Below, in pieces: positions 1 through 9,126 of a DNA stretch of 64,000 bases (positions are counted from its first letter, which is position 1; every line of letters begins with the position of its first letter). A program made the position numbers and the translations under genes. The stretch lies in NCBI GenBank assembly GCA_017532345.1, contig JAFXJJ010000004.1, positions 1-64,000 on the forward strand. Reading direction: 5' to 3'. The notes beneath the pieces are model-generated. The model ran no database searches and had not been told where the DNA came from. It worked only from the letters and a program-made list of their open reading frames with translations. This DNA is from Erysipelotrichales bacterium. Its GTDB lineage: Bacteria > Bacillota_I > Bacilli_A > Erysipelotrichales > Erysipelotrichaceae.

Positions 1-300
1 CATTGTTTGACCAGTATCAAAGGATACTCCTGCATAGTGTTGACTTTGTAAGCCATGTCCTCCTTCATAGATACGTTTAAAGGCATACCCTACATATATT
101 GGTGCATTATAATTACGTCTTGTTAAATTCCATGCTTCCATTGCTCGAACAGTAGAATATAATAAATTAGATTTACTTGATCCTCTAAATTCACTTAATA
201 ATAATGTTCTTCCATATGTGTATGGCATAGGATCATTTTCTTGTAGTTCATAGTTATATAGCTGATTTGTATTTTCATCATACATTATGACTTTTGTCAT
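1..300 (-). CDS. Cell-wall peptidase-like protein, 5' part only
   Basis: The first 100 residues of a protein whose 3' end lies outside the window. The ATG at 300-298 follows an AAGGAAGGGG ribosome site. The visible part contains a conserved-looking stretch, YVGYAFKRIYEGGHG, followed by QSQHYAGVSFDTGQ. I recognise this from Clostridia-type proteins with an M15-like (D-Ala-D-Ala carboxypeptidase-like) N-terminal region, where SQHYAG..FD holds the possible metal-binding His and Asp, often joined to C-terminal peptidoglycan-binding repeats. The role is therefore probably cell-wall binding or cleavage, but the catalytic half cannot be checked here. No signal peptide is visible at this start. It is transcribed away from the bactofilin gene. 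Confidence 0.6.
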   Translation of the reverse strand, partial: MTKVIMYDENTNQLYNYELQENDPMPYTYGRTLLLSEFRGSSKSNLLYSTVRAMEAWNLTRRNYNAPIYVGYAFKRIYEGGHGLQSQHYAGVSFDTGQTM

Positions 301-422
301 AGAAATCCCCTTCCTTTTCAGAAAAGTTTATGATTTTTAGGTAAATAATATGCATAATAGGCTTTAAAAAGATTGAAAATCATGATAGTATAAGTAAGTA
401 AAAGTATGTGAGGTAATGAATC

Positions 423-992
423 ATGTTAAATGAAAATACAAAAAAAGTCTCTTATATAACTGAGGGTACAGTCATTAAGGGTGATGTAACAACAAATTCC
501 GCATTAATCGTAAAAGGTACGGTAGAAGGTAATGTAACTAGTACTGATGACGTAGAAGTACGTGGTAATGTAACTGGTGGTATTAAAGCTAATAATGTTA
601 ATATTGCAGGATGCAATATTGCTGGTGATATTACTTGTACAGGTAACTTATTTGTTGATAAGGTAAGTTCTGTAACTGGTAATGTTAATGCTAACCAAAT
701 TAAAGTTAGTGGTGCTGTAAATGGTCAAATCGTTGTTAATAATACTGCAGAATTCTTATCATCATCTAATGTTGTTGGTGATGTATATGCAGCAAGTGTT
801 GCGATTGAACACGGGGCTAAGATTAAAGGTTTCTTAGATATTAGAGGTGAAGAGGAAGCTCCTGTAGTTACTCCTCAACAAGTAAATACACCAGCATATC
901 AAACATATACTGCTCCAACTTATGTTGAACCACAACAAACAGCTGTAGCAACTGAATCAAGTGATGATATGTTGTTTGAAGAATTAAAATAA
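423..992 (+). CDS. Bactofilin (polymer-forming cytoskeletal protein)
   Basis: A 189-residue protein of the bactofilin (CcmA/BacA, DUF583) family. Residues about 15-145 are a run of short beta-helix rungs rich in G-x-V/I-x-G and N/V repeats (KGDVTTNSALIVKGTVEGNV is typical), flanked by short disordered ends. Bactofilins polymerise without nucleotide into filaments on the inner membrane face and scaffold cell-wall enzymes, cell shape or appendages. The proline/threonine/glutamine-rich tail (about 147-180) is likely unstructured. It lies just before the flagellar operon but has its own terminator, so it is probably a separate unit. In other Firmicutes bactofilins also occur near flagellar genes, so a role in motility is possible but inferred. 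Confidence 0.9.
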   Translation: MLNENTKKVSYITEGTVIKGDVTTNSALIVKGTVEGNVTSTDDVEVRGNVTGGIKANNVNIAGCNIAGDITCTGNLFVDKVSSVTGNVNANQIKVSGAVNGQIVVNNTAEFLSSSNVVGDVYAASVAIEHGAKIKGFLDIRGEEEAPVVTPQQVNTPAYQTYTAPTYVEPQQTAVATESSDDMLFEELK

Positions 993-1001
993 TAACCAAT
1001 A

Positions 1002-1034
1002 AACACCTTGGTAGAAATACTGAGGTGTTTTTTT
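1002..1034 (+). terminator. Rho-independent terminator after the bactofilin gene
   Basis: Stem AACACCT (1002-1008) pairs with AGGTGTT (1023-1029) and is followed by a T-rich tract. It separates the bactofilin gene from the flagellar operon. Confidence 0.85.
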
Positions 1035-1132
1035 ATTATGCTCATATGTAAAAAATTACACAAACAGCAAAATGGCATGATATTTCCAATGTTTTCCTTT
1101 TAAAATTTGTAAGCGCCAATTTTCGACAATAT

Positions 1133-1161
1133 TTGACAATACACCCGTAAATTGTTAAAAT
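1133..1161 (+). promoter_or_regulatory. Sigma-A-type promoter of the main flagellar operon
   Basis: Perfect -35 TTGACA (1133-1138), 17-bp spacer, -10 TAAAAT (1156-1161), about 57 bp before flgB. A near-copy of the -35 (TCGACA, 1123-1128) lies just upstream. This is the only strong promoter seen before the 23-kb gene run, so it is probably the main start of the operon. Confidence 0.75.
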
Positions 1162-1217
1162 AATATTACGATGGGATTACTGCGTTCTTTTTGTAGTCCT
1201 CTTAAGGAGATGGTTAT

Positions 1218-1589
1218 ATGTTTTTCAACGATCGTACATCAACAATACTACATGCTAGTATGGATGCTTTATGGATGAAACAACAAGTACATACAAATAA
1301 TATTGCTAACTTTGATACACCTAACTACAAAGCAAAAACAGTAGATTTCCAAGAGTTAATGGAAGTTGAAGTTAATCGTGAAACAGGTAAGTCAAAAAAG
1401 AAGTATGATTATGTTGCAACTGTATCTGAAGATAATAATACAGTAATGCGTCTTGATGGAAGCAATGTTGACTTAGAAAAAGAAGAATTAGAATTATGGC
1501 GTGCATATGCACAATACTCATATGTTCAATATAAAGTGAATTCTAACTTTGAAGGTTACAACAGTGTATTAAATAAATTAGGAGGATAG
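1218..1589 (+). CDS. flgB: Flagellar basal-body rod protein FlgB
   Basis: 123 residues, the usual FlgB length. FlgB is one of the proximal rod proteins that join the MS ring to the distal rod; it is exported by the flagellar type III system and has no cleavable signal. The N-terminal heptad region contains the rod/hook-family signature NNIANFDTPNYKAK (about residues 28-41) and the C-terminal helix ends in QYKVNSNFEGYNSVLNKL, as in other FlgB proteins. AAGGAG precedes the ATG. It opens the flagellar operon and is 4 bases from flgC. Confidence 0.95.
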   Translation: MFFNDRTSTILHASMDALWMKQQVHTNNIANFDTPNYKAKTVDFQELMEVEVNRETGKSKKKYDYVATVSEDNNTVMRLDGSNVDLEKEELELWRAYAQYSYVQYKVNSNFEGYNSVLNKLGG

Positions 1590-1593
1590 GCTT

Positions 1594-2016
1594 ATGGCAT
1601 TCTTAAGTTCATTAAATATATCTGGTTCTGCGTTAACTGCACAACGTTATCGTATGGACTTAATTACTCAAAACTTAGCGAATATCGACACTACTAGAAC
1701 TAGTGAAGGTGGCCCATATAAACGTCAAATGGCTGTGTTTACAGAACAAAAATTAGACTTTGACCATATCCTTACTAATACAGTTGGTGGTGGAGTTAAG
1801 GTTACTGAAGTTATTGAAAGTGATGCTGAATTCCGTAGAGTATATGACCCTACGAATCCAGAAGCAGATGAAACAGGATATGTTACATATTCAAATGTTG
1901 ACTCTACAGAAGAACAAGTAGATTTATTAGCGGCTTATAATTCATATCAAGCTAACTTAACAGCTTTAAATGTTATTAAGGCAATGGCTATGAAAGGCTT
2001 AGAAATCGGAAACTAG
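1594..2016 (+). CDS. flgC: Flagellar basal-body rod protein FlgC
   Basis: 140 residues. FlgC is a proximal rod subunit secreted through the flagellar export gate. It carries the N-terminal rod signature (ITQNLANIDTTRTSEGGPYKRQ, about residues 24-45, with the GGPYKRQ step typical of FlgC) and a C-terminal helix with EQVDLLAAYNSYQANLTALN. The GGAGG ribosome site lies inside the end of flgB, so the two genes are probably translationally coupled. Confidence 0.95.
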   Translation: MAFLSSLNISGSALTAQRYRMDLITQNLANIDTTRTSEGGPYKRQMAVFTEQKLDFDHILTNTVGGGVKVTEVIESDAEFRRVYDPTNPEADETGYVTYSNVDSTEEQVDLLAAYNSYQANLTALNVIKAMAMKGLEIGN

Positions 2017-2029
2017 GAGGTAAGTAATT

Positions 2030-2335
2030 ATGGAATTTAAAACAATTACTCCAATTACAAGATTAAGTGAAATTAAAGAACAAATTAAAGTAGCAGAGAC
2101 ACCTAGTAATCCTAGTACGTCATTTGCTGATATGTATATGGGTTTGATTGATAACTACAAAGAAGCTAAAGCAGTTTCTGATGCAGATGCAGTGAAATTA
2201 GCAACTGGCAATATTGATGATTTACATACAGTAACAATCAATGCGCAAAAGGCATCATTTGCTTTAAACTTAACAACAACAGTTACAAGCAAAGTATTAA
2301 ATGCTTATAACGAAATTATGAAAATGAATATTTAA
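2030..2335 (+). CDS. fliE: Flagellar hook-basal body protein FliE
   Basis: 101 residues, the usual FliE size. FliE links the MS ring (FliF) to the rod (FlgB). The C-terminal half contains the conserved TGNIDDLHTVTINAQKASFALNLT segment and ends in the helix VLNAYNEIMKMNI, matching the NEIMRMQV-type ending of the family. An AGGAGG site precedes the ATG. Its place between flgC and fliF is the standard Firmicutes order. Confidence 0.95.
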   Translation: MEFKTITPITRLSEIKEQIKVAETPSNPSTSFADMYMGLIDNYKEAKAVSDADAVKLATGNIDDLHTVTINAQKASFALNLTTTVTSKVLNAYNEIMKMNI

Positions 2336-2388
2336 TAGTATTTTACGCAATTTAGAATAATGTTTTAGGGATTGGAGAGGTAAACAGA

Positions 2389-3984
2389 ATGGAGAAACAA
2401 CTAAAATTAGCGTTAGCGAGTATAACCAATTTCTGGAAGTCGCTAACAAGAAGATTAAAAATAATTATTATGGTTGGCCTAGTAGCTGTTATTTTACTAG
2501 CTGTAGGCGTAAATATCTATTTAAATACTGCACAGTTACCAGATGGGTACAGTATTCTTTATAGAAATGTTTCTACCGAAGAAGCAGCAACTATATATAC
2601 CTCTTTAAAATCTCAGGGATATTCAGTTATTATTGATGATGAATACAATGTTTTAGTTAATGAAAATGAGGTTGAACTAGCACGTATGGAAATGGCTGCT
2701 GTAGGATTACCTACGACTGCACTAACATACGATACATTCACAAATAATTCAGGCTTCTTAACAACAGAGCTTGAAAGAAAATCTTACTTGATATTCCAGT
2801 TACAAGATCGTATCATCGCAACATTAGAAAGAATTGATGGTATTGAATCAGCTGCAGTAACTTTAACTGAAGGTGAAGATGATGAATATGCATGGTCAAG
2901 TTCAGCTAGGGGAGCAACAGCTTCAGTTGGTTTAACTTTACGATATAAATTTAGCTTGGCACCTGACCAAGTACGCGCAATTAAATACTTAGTTGCAAAT
3001 AGTGTTCCAAACTTAGAATATGATGATGTAGTTGTTATTGACTTAGGTACATCAATTCTATTATCGGATGAAGAAATTCTAGCGAATCCAGATGCTAATT
3101 CGAATGAAGTTCAATTAGCCTTCCAAAAAAGTTATGAAGAAAATATGGAAAACAAGATTCGCCAATTATTAAGTCCAATTTATGGTGCTGAAAATGTAGC
3201 AGTTGCTGCAACAGTACAATTAGATTTCGATAAGATGCTTTCAGAAGAAACAATCTATACACCTAGTGGTGATCAAAATACTGGTGTTATTGATTACTTG
3301 GAACAATTCGTTGGTTCAACTGGAAGTACTACAGCAAGTGGAGTTGTAGGTGAAGAAGATAATACAGATATTGCTATTTATCCTACTTTATATGATGAAA
3401 ATGGTGATTTAGTTGAAGAAAATCACGTTGTAGATTATTTAGTAAGCTACATCACAACACAAGTTGAAAAGAATCAAGCTAAGTTAATCAGTGCTTCTAT
3501 TTCTGTTATTATCCGTAATGACAATGAAATGACACAAGAATTAATGGATGCTTTAACTGCTAATGTAGCTGCTGCAGTTAATTTAAATACATCTAATGTA
3601 ATCGTTAATAGTTTCCCTAAAAATGCTACTGATGTTCCAATTATTGTTGAACCAGAGCCATTATTAGATACAACTACAATGATTATTATTGGAATTGTAT
3701 TAGTATTATTAATTGCATTAATCATCGTTGTATTACGTATACGTAAGAAAGCACGCTTAAAGAGACTTGCTGAACAACAAGCTGCAGAAGATGCAGAAAG
3801 AGCTGCATTACTTGCTGAAAAAGAACGTCTTGAACGTGAAAGACAATTATTGGCTGAACAACAACAAGAAGAAAGCAATAAGTTCAAGGGTACAATTGAC
3901 AATATTAAAGAATTTGCTCATGACAACCCAGCAATTGCTGCTTCCTTGATTAAAGAATGGTTAAGAGAAGGCGGTGATCACTAA
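2389..3984 (+). CDS. fliF: Flagellar MS-ring protein FliF
   Basis: 531 residues. FliF forms the MS ring in the cytoplasmic membrane, the base on which rod, switch and export gate assemble. A first membrane segment lies at about residues 25-46 (IIIMVGLVAVILLAVGVNIY). A YscJ/FliF periplasmic-type domain with LPDGYSILYRNVSTEEAATI follows, and a second membrane segment sits at about 427-448. The C-terminal cytoplasmic tail is an alanine/glutamate-rich helix ending in DNPAIAASLIKEWLREGG, the FliG-binding end. The stop codon overlaps the fliG start by one base. Confidence 0.96.
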   Translation: MEKQLKLALASITNFWKSLTRRLKIIIMVGLVAVILLAVGVNIYLNTAQLPDGYSILYRNVSTEEAATIYTSLKSQGYSVIIDDEYNVLVNENEVELARMEMAAVGLPTTALTYDTFTNNSGFLTTELERKSYLIFQLQDRIIATLERIDGIESAAVTLTEGEDDEYAWSSSARGATASVGLTLRYKFSLAPDQVRAIKYLVANSVPNLEYDDVVVIDLGTSILLSDEEILANPDANSNEVQLAFQKSYEENMENKIRQLLSPIYGAENVAVAATVQLDFDKMLSEETIYTPSGDQNTGVIDYLEQFVGSTGSTTASGVVGEEDNTDIAIYPTLYDENGDLVEENHVVDYLVSYITTQVEKNQAKLISASISVIIRNDNEMTQELMDALTANVAAAVNLNTSNVIVNSFPKNATDVPIIVEPEPLLDTTTMIIIGIVLVLLIALIIVVLRIRKKARLKRLAEQQAAEDAERAALLAEKERLERERQLLAEQQQEESNKFKGTIDNIKEFAHDNPAIAASLIKEWLREGGDH

Positions 3985-4985
3985 TGGCAATGGCAGATTT
4001 AACATCGACTGAAAGGGCTGCTGCGGTATTAATTTCGTTAGGTGCCGAAGCTGCGGCAAGTATCTATAAATGTTTAGAGGAAGAAGATATAGAATTACTA
4101 TCTTATGAAATTAGTAGATTAGATTTTATTCCTGATGAGGAAATGAAAGATATCGTCGAAGATTTCTACGGCTTATGCTTAACTAAAAAAGTATTAGCTG
4201 AAGGCGGTGTTGGGTATGCACGTGATGTACTTGAAAAAGCGTTTGGTCCACAAATGGCTATCAGTTATATGGAACGTGTTAATAAATCATTAAAAGCTCA
4301 AGAATTTGAATTCCTACGTAAGATGGATTTCAAAAACTTGGTTTCAATGCTTCAAAATGAACATCCACAAACAATTGCGTTAGTTATGTCTTATTCTGAT
4401 CCTGCACAATGTTCGCAAGTGCTAGCAGAGTTACCAAAAGATAAACGTATTGATGTGGTAGAACGTATCGCAAAGATTGACAGAGCTAATGGTGAAACAT
4501 TAAAGCTAGTTGAACAAATCTTATTTAGAAAAGCTGAGGCAATGGCTGGAAACGAATCTATGGAACTTGGTGGTGTTGTATTCGTTGCTAACATCATGAA
4601 GGGTGTTGACCGTGGGGTTGAAAAACATATATTCGACGAACTTGGAATCAAGGATCCAACATTATTGGAAGCTATTCGTAAGCAAATGTTCGTATTTGAA
4701 GATATCGCTGGATTAGACGATCAAACAGTTCAACGCTTCATTCGTGACGTTGATACAAAGGATTTGGCTGTTGCATTAAAACAAACAAAACCAGAGGTTT
4801 ACGATATTATTATGCGTTCAATGTCATCTCGTATGGCAGAGTCTGTAAAGACAGATATGGAATACTTGACAAGTGTTCGTATGCGTGACGTAGAAGATGC
4901 TCAACAACGTATTGTTAACGTAATTCGTAAACTAGAAAGTGAAGGAGTTATCGTTATTGGTGGAAAGGACGATATAATTGTCTAG
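3984..4985 (+). CDS. fliG: Flagellar motor switch protein FliG
   Basis: 333 residues, typical length. FliG sits on FliF, forms the top of the C ring and makes torque against MotA. The three armadillo-like domains are visible: N-terminal FliF-binding region, middle domain with the EHPQ motif (126-129) that binds FliM, and C-terminal domain with the charged torque helix (MFVFEDIAGLDDQTVQRFIRDVDTKDLAVALK). The intact EHPQ motif matters because no fliM gene is present in this operon. The start used is the ATG overlapping the fliF stop; an ATG two codons later is equally possible. Confidence 0.96.
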   Translation: MAMADLTSTERAAAVLISLGAEAAASIYKCLEEEDIELLSYEISRLDFIPDEEMKDIVEDFYGLCLTKKVLAEGGVGYARDVLEKAFGPQMAISYMERVNKSLKAQEFEFLRKMDFKNLVSMLQNEHPQTIALVMSYSDPAQCSQVLAELPKDKRIDVVERIAKIDRANGETLKLVEQILFRKAEAMAGNESMELGGVVFVANIMKGVDRGVEKHIFDELGIKDPTLLEAIRKQMFVFEDIAGLDDQTVQRFIRDVDTKDLAVALKQTKPEVYDIIMRSMSSRMAESVKTDMEYLTSVRMRDVEDAQQRIVNVIRKLESEGVIVIGGKDDIIV

Positions 4986-5823
4986 GATTTATAAAACCAA
5001 TCCGTATTATGAGATTCCTTCCACTACTGTAAAGATTGTTTATGATGACGATGAACAAGAGTTTGAAGGCGAAGAATTACCAATTGAGGAATTGTCGCTA
5101 GAAACTTTAGATCAAACATATAGTCATACTGAAGAAGAAAAAATAGCTTCAGAAAGAAACTTATTAGAAAAAGAAAAAGCTGAAATAGCTTTAAAACAAA
5201 AAGAAGCAGATGAGATGTTAGCTAGAGCTAAGGAGGTTCTAGCTAAAGCTCAAGCTGATGCAGAGATATTCATGAAAAATACGAAGGAAGAAGCGTATAA
5301 ACTTCGTGATCAAATTATTGATGAAGGACTTTCTCATGTGGATGAGAAACAACAAGAAGGATTTAACGCAGGCTTCGTTGCTCATGAACAAGAAATTAAT
5401 CAAGTATTGATTGGTTTCAACAACATTCTAAAGGATACAATTACTTCCTTAAAAGCTCATGATAAGGAGTATATTGATTCAGTTGAAGAAGGTTTACGTG
5501 GATTATCAATTCAAATTGCTGAGAAAGTATTACGTAAACAAATTGAAGAAGATCCATTGGCAATGTCTTGCTTGACATTTGAGTTACTGGATGAACAAAA
5601 GAAAAGTAAGCATATAAATATTGTATTATCTAATCGAGTTAAACCACTTGTGGAGAAGATTGAAACAGAATTAAAAACAAATCCTAACTACAAGGATCGA
5701 GATATCACTGTAGAGATGAGAGATGTTAGTGATGATACATTATTGATTGAACATGATAGTGGAACTATTGATGCATCAATCTATGCACAGTTAAAGAAGT
5801 TAAAAGAATTCTTTGATATTTAG
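4978..5823 (+). CDS. fliH: Flagellar export apparatus stator FliH
   Basis: 281 residues, starting at a TTG that overlaps the end of fliG by 8 bases; AAAGGA lies 8 bases upstream of it. FliH binds and restrains the export ATPase FliI and docks it to the C ring and FlhA. The N-terminal half is acidic, then a long alanine/lysine/glutamate coiled coil (about 55-125) leads to a V-ATPase E-subunit-like C-terminal domain (about 130-281, containing GLSIQIAEKVLRKQI). The sequence is weakly conserved, as usual for FliH; the position between fliG and fliI makes the assignment firm. Confidence 0.9.
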   Translation: MSRIYKTNPYYEIPSTTVKIVYDDDEQEFEGEELPIEELSLETLDQTYSHTEEEKIASERNLLEKEKAEIALKQKEADEMLARAKEVLAKAQADAEIFMKNTKEEAYKLRDQIIDEGLSHVDEKQQEGFNAGFVAHEQEINQVLIGFNNILKDTITSLKAHDKEYIDSVEEGLRGLSIQIAEKVLRKQIEEDPLAMSCLTFELLDEQKKSKHINIVLSNRVKPLVEKIETELKTNPNYKDRDITVEMRDVSDDTLLIEHDSGTIDASIYAQLKKLKEFFDI

Positions 5824-5842
5824 TAAGGTAGGAGGTCCGATT

Positions 5843-7147
5843 ATGAATTTTGAAGAATACCGTAAAATTCTTGATGGGGCTAAGTTAACTACTGAATATG
5901 GTCGAATTGATAAGATTGTGTCTATGACATTAGAATCAATTGGACCAGAAAGTAATATTGGCGATATTTGTATGATTGAGACGACTGATGGTAGTCGTGA
6001 AATCTTGGCAGAGGTTGTAGGAATCGATGGTATACGTATTTCTCTAATGCCATATGTCGATACTGATGGAATTGGATATGGTTCTAAGGTATACAATACT
6101 CGTCAGAAATTAATGATTGCTTGTAGTAATGATTTAATTGGTAGAGTTGTTGATGCAGTGGGAAATCCACTAGATGGCAAAGAACCAATTAAAACAAAAG
6201 AAAAGATGCCTATTAACGGGATGCCACCTAACCCAATGACTAGACCAAGAATTGATACAACAATGGAACTTGGAGTTAGAGCAATTGATGGTTTAATGAC
6301 ATTTGGAAAAGGTCAACGTATGGGAATATTTGCTGGTAGTGGAGTTGGTAAGAGTACACTACTAGGAATGATTGCACGTAATGTTAAGGCAGATGTTAAC
6401 GTTATTGCACTTGTAGGAGAACGTGGAAGAGAAGTTATCGAGTTCATGGAACGTGATCTTGGTGAAGAAGGTTTGAAGCGTTCAGTGCTTGTTATCGCGA
6501 CAAGTGATCAACCTGCGATGATGCGTTTAAAATGTCCATTAACAGCAACGGCAATTGCAGAATATTTTGCCTCTCAAGGCAAGGATGTATTATTAATGAT
6601 GGATTCATTAACACGATTTGCAATGGCACAACGTGAAGTTGGGTTAAGCACAGGTGAAGCACCTATCGCTCGTGGCTATACACCATCAATTTATACAAGT
6701 TTACCTAAACTATTAGAACGTGCAGGTAAATTTGAAAAAGGCTCAATCACAGGTCTATATACAGTACTTGTAGAAGGTGATGATGCTAATGAACCAATTA
6801 GTGATACAGTAAGAAGTATTATTGATGGTCATATCATGTTATCGCGTAAGATAGCAATGAAAAACCAATATCCAGCAGTTGATGTGTTAGCTAGTCTATC
6901 GCGTTTAATGAATGATATTGTTGGTGATGACCATAAGAATGCTGCTAATAAGTTACGTAATTTATTATCGGTATATACATCAAACCAAGATTTAATTCTT
7001 ATTGGTGCTTATAAAGCTGGTTCAAATCCAGAGTTAGATGAAGCAATATCGAAGATAAATGCTATCAATACTTTCTTAAAACAAAAGGTAGATGAAAAGT
7101 CAACCATGGAACAAACCATTGCAGCTCTTAAGGCTTTATTTAAATAG
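5843..7147 (+). CDS. fliI: Flagellum-specific export ATPase FliI
   Basis: 434 residues from the ATG at 5843, chosen because GGAGG lies at 5831-5835; an in-frame upstream ATG at 5813 lies inside fliH and has no ribosome site. FliI is the F1-beta-like ATPase that helps unfold and deliver export substrates. Walker A (GSGVGKST, about 165-172), a Walker B aspartate in VLLMMDSLTRFA and the FliI/YscN signature ARGYTPSIYTSLPKLLERAG are all present. The N-terminal beta barrel and a C-terminal helical domain complete the family layout. Confidence 0.97.
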   Translation: MNFEEYRKILDGAKLTTEYGRIDKIVSMTLESIGPESNIGDICMIETTDGSREILAEVVGIDGIRISLMPYVDTDGIGYGSKVYNTRQKLMIACSNDLIGRVVDAVGNPLDGKEPIKTKEKMPINGMPPNPMTRPRIDTTMELGVRAIDGLMTFGKGQRMGIFAGSGVGKSTLLGMIARNVKADVNVIALVGERGREVIEFMERDLGEEGLKRSVLVIATSDQPAMMRLKCPLTATAIAEYFASQGKDVLLMMDSLTRFAMAQREVGLSTGEAPIARGYTPSIYTSLPKLLERAGKFEKGSITGLYTVLVEGDDANEPISDTVRSIIDGHIMLSRKIAMKNQYPAVDVLASLSRLMNDIVGDDHKNAANKLRNLLSVYTSNQDLILIGAYKAGSNPELDEAISKINAINTFLKQKVDEKSTMEQTIAALKALFK

Positions 7148-7154
7148 GTGATTT

Positions 7155-7592
7155 ATGAAGAAATTTATGTTTACCTTAGATAAAGTTTTAGACTACAACA
7201 AAATGGTTTATGAACGTGAACGTAATGAGTTATCTAAATTACGTGCTGAATTACGTGAATTAGAAGAACAATTAAATACATTAGAGTTGACATTAGAAGA
7301 AAAAAGTCGTACCTTTAAAGAAAGCATGTCAATTGGTGTTACAGTCTATGAATTACGACAATTCCAGTATTTAAAAGAAAATATGGAAGAGCAAATTAAA
7401 GAAACAAAAAGATTAATAACACTTAAAAGAATAGAGGTTGAAAGTCAATTACGTAGGGTAATTACAGCTGACCAAGATGTAAAGAAAATGGAAAAGCTGA
7501 AGGAAACTCAGCTTGAGGAATATATGAAGGCAGACCAAAAAGAAACCCAGGAATTTATCCTGGAGTCAGTGTCTCGTAAATTAGTTAAGTAG
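7155..7592 (+). CDS. fliJ: Flagellar export chaperone FliJ
   Basis: 145 residues predicted to be almost entirely coiled coil, starting MKKFMFTLDKVLDYN, which fits the (F)xF.L.kvL.yr opening of FliJ. FliJ is the central stalk of the FliI hexamer (like the gamma subunit of F1) and links it to FlhA. It is weakly conserved in sequence but sits directly after fliI, 7 bases away, as in other Firmicutes. The ribosome site is short (AGGTGA). Confidence 0.88.
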   Translation: MKKFMFTLDKVLDYNKMVYERERNELSKLRAELRELEEQLNTLELTLEEKSRTFKESMSIGVTVYELRQFQYLKENMEEQIKETKRLITLKRIEVESQLRRVITADQDVKKMEKLKETQLEEYMKADQKETQEFILESVSRKLVK

Positions 7593-7657
7593 TTCTTTGA
7601 ATTGTTGGTACCCGCATAGACGGTTATCATATATAAAAATAGAAAGGAGGAAGAAAC

Positions 7658-9112
7658 GTGAGTAGTGTGAATTTTGAGTTGATGCAAAGTCTACTCCAAG
7701 TCACACCACAAAGCAAAACTTTTGAAAGTGCCAGTACAACGTCTGATTCATCTGTTTCATTCGAAACTATCCTTAGTGATATGAACGACAAAGGTATCAC
7801 TCTTACTCAAGAAGAGGTAGCTACATATAAAGAAACATTAGAAGAAAATAATGTTGATTTAGAAGAGTTACACAAAGTGTTATCAGCACTTACTCAATTT
7901 GAAAATATTGAAAGTAGCGAAGACACAGAAGGAAAGAGTTTATTAGATGTATTGTTAGAAGCATTTAAATCTACTGAAGAAACTACTACTGAAGAAACTA
8001 CTACTGAAGAAGTAGAAGATAAAGCTGTTATTGAACTTGCGCAAGCACAAGTAGTTAGTTCTATGCTAGTAGAACCAGTTACTTCAAACGAAAAAGTCAA
8101 TACTGAAAACGATACTAAAGAAGTACCAGTAATTGAAACAGAAGAAGTTAAAATCGAAGTAGAAAGTGTTAAGCCAACTGTTACCGACATAACAGAAATG
8201 GCATCTGTAAATTCTTCTACTATTAGTATCGACACAAATCATGAAACAATTAAGAGTGAAACTACATTTAGTGAAACTTTAACAAATGAAAAACAAACAG
8301 TTAAAAATACTTATGTAGCTAAACCTGTGTATCATGAAGTGAATTTTGATACTAATGAGAACGTTATTATTAGCGATGATAGCGTATTAAAACTTGATTT
8401 AATGTTTAAAGGTATGTTTACTGAAGAAGATGCTACTGAATTATCTACTACAGTTAATGTAGATAAAGAAGTGAAAATTGAAGAACCATTACTTACTGCT
8501 GAAAACGTAGAAGTAATTAGTAAAGAAGAAACAGCAGATTTCGAAAAAGCATACATGACATTAAATACTATTAGACCTATAACTCAATCGTTATCGGTTA
8601 ATTCAAATCCTGAATATCGTACTGAAAATGTAAATGCAAGTAAACTAGTTGCTAACGAATTTGGATGGGAAACTCCTATTAAAGTTAATCTTACTGAGCA
8701 AATAACAAATGGTTTTGCGAAGCAAGTGGACTTGAGTGATGAGTTTGTAATCAAATTAAAACCTGAAGGTTTAGGTGAAATCGTTGTTAAGATGGTAAGT
8801 GATGCTGCAGGTAATGCGAGTGTAACTATGATAACAAACAACCAACATGTAAAAGCTTTACTAGAAAGCGATATGGTAGATTTAAGAAACGCCCTTTTAA
8901 ATCAACATGTAGAAGTTAAGGAAGTTGTTTATGATGATCAAAGCAGTTATTTTAGTGAGAGTAACTTCATGGATCAATCAAATAAAGGTCATGGTACTAA
9001 AGAACAATCAACATTTAGTTACTATCAACCAACTAATGATGAACAAGATGTAATTATAGCTCCAACTAATACATATTATTATGGTTCATCGAGATTGCAT
9101 CAGTATGCATAG
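7658..9112 (+). CDS. fliK: Flagellar hook-length control protein FliK
   Basis: 484 residues from a GTG start, 7 bases after AAAGGAGG. FliK is an exported ruler that measures the hook and switches FlhB to filament-type substrates. The long N-terminal part is low complexity and rich in Thr, Glu, Ser and Val, including a tandem TTEE repeat (see 7971-8010). The conserved C-terminal Flg_hook domain is at about 350-440, with the LKPEGLGEIVVKMVSDAAGNASVTM core. The order fliJ-fliK-flgD-flgE supports the call. A 65-bp gap upstream holds no convincing promoter. Confidence 0.88.
   Translation: MSSVNFELMQSLLQVTPQSKTFESASTTSDSSVSFETILSDMNDKGITLTQEEVATYKETLEENNVDLEELHKVLSALTQFENIESSEDTEGKSLLDVLLEAFKSTEETTTEETTTEEVEDKAVIELAQAQVVSSMLVEPVTSNEKVNTENDTKEVPVIETEEVKIEVESVKPTVTDITEMASVNSSTISIDTNHETIKSETTFSETLTNEKQTVKNTYVAKPVYHEVNFDTNENVIISDDSVLKLDLMFKGMFTEEDATELSTTVNVDKEVKIEEPLLTAENVEVISKEETADFEKAYMTLNTIRPITQSLSVNSNPEYRTENVNASKLVANEFGWETPIKVNLTEQITNGFAKQVDLSDEFVIKLKPEGLGEIVVKMVSDAAGNASVTMITNNQHVKALLESDMVDLRNALLNQHVEVKEVVYDDQSSYFSESNFMDQSNKGHGTKEQSTFSYYQPTNDEQDVIIAPTNTYYYGSSRLHQYA
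7971..8010 (+). repeat. 15-bp tandem repeat inside fliK
   Basis: The unit AACTACTACTGAAGA occurs twice in full (7981-7995, 7996-8010) after a partial copy (7971-7980). It encodes a TTEET repeat in the disordered ruler region of FliK. As the unit is a multiple of three, copy changes would lengthen or shorten the ruler without a frameshift. Confidence 0.8.
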
Positions 9113-9126
9113 AAAGGAAAGAAAAT

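Noticed and set aside
3474-3902. 142-codon open frame on the minus strand opposite fliF
   Set aside because: Its amino-acid make-up (Ser/Cys/Leu/Asn runs) is what antisense of this codon use yields; no ribosome site, and fliF is certain. The same reason removes other antisense frames, such as 7894-8235, 13393-13761, 34916-35287 and 59085-59453.
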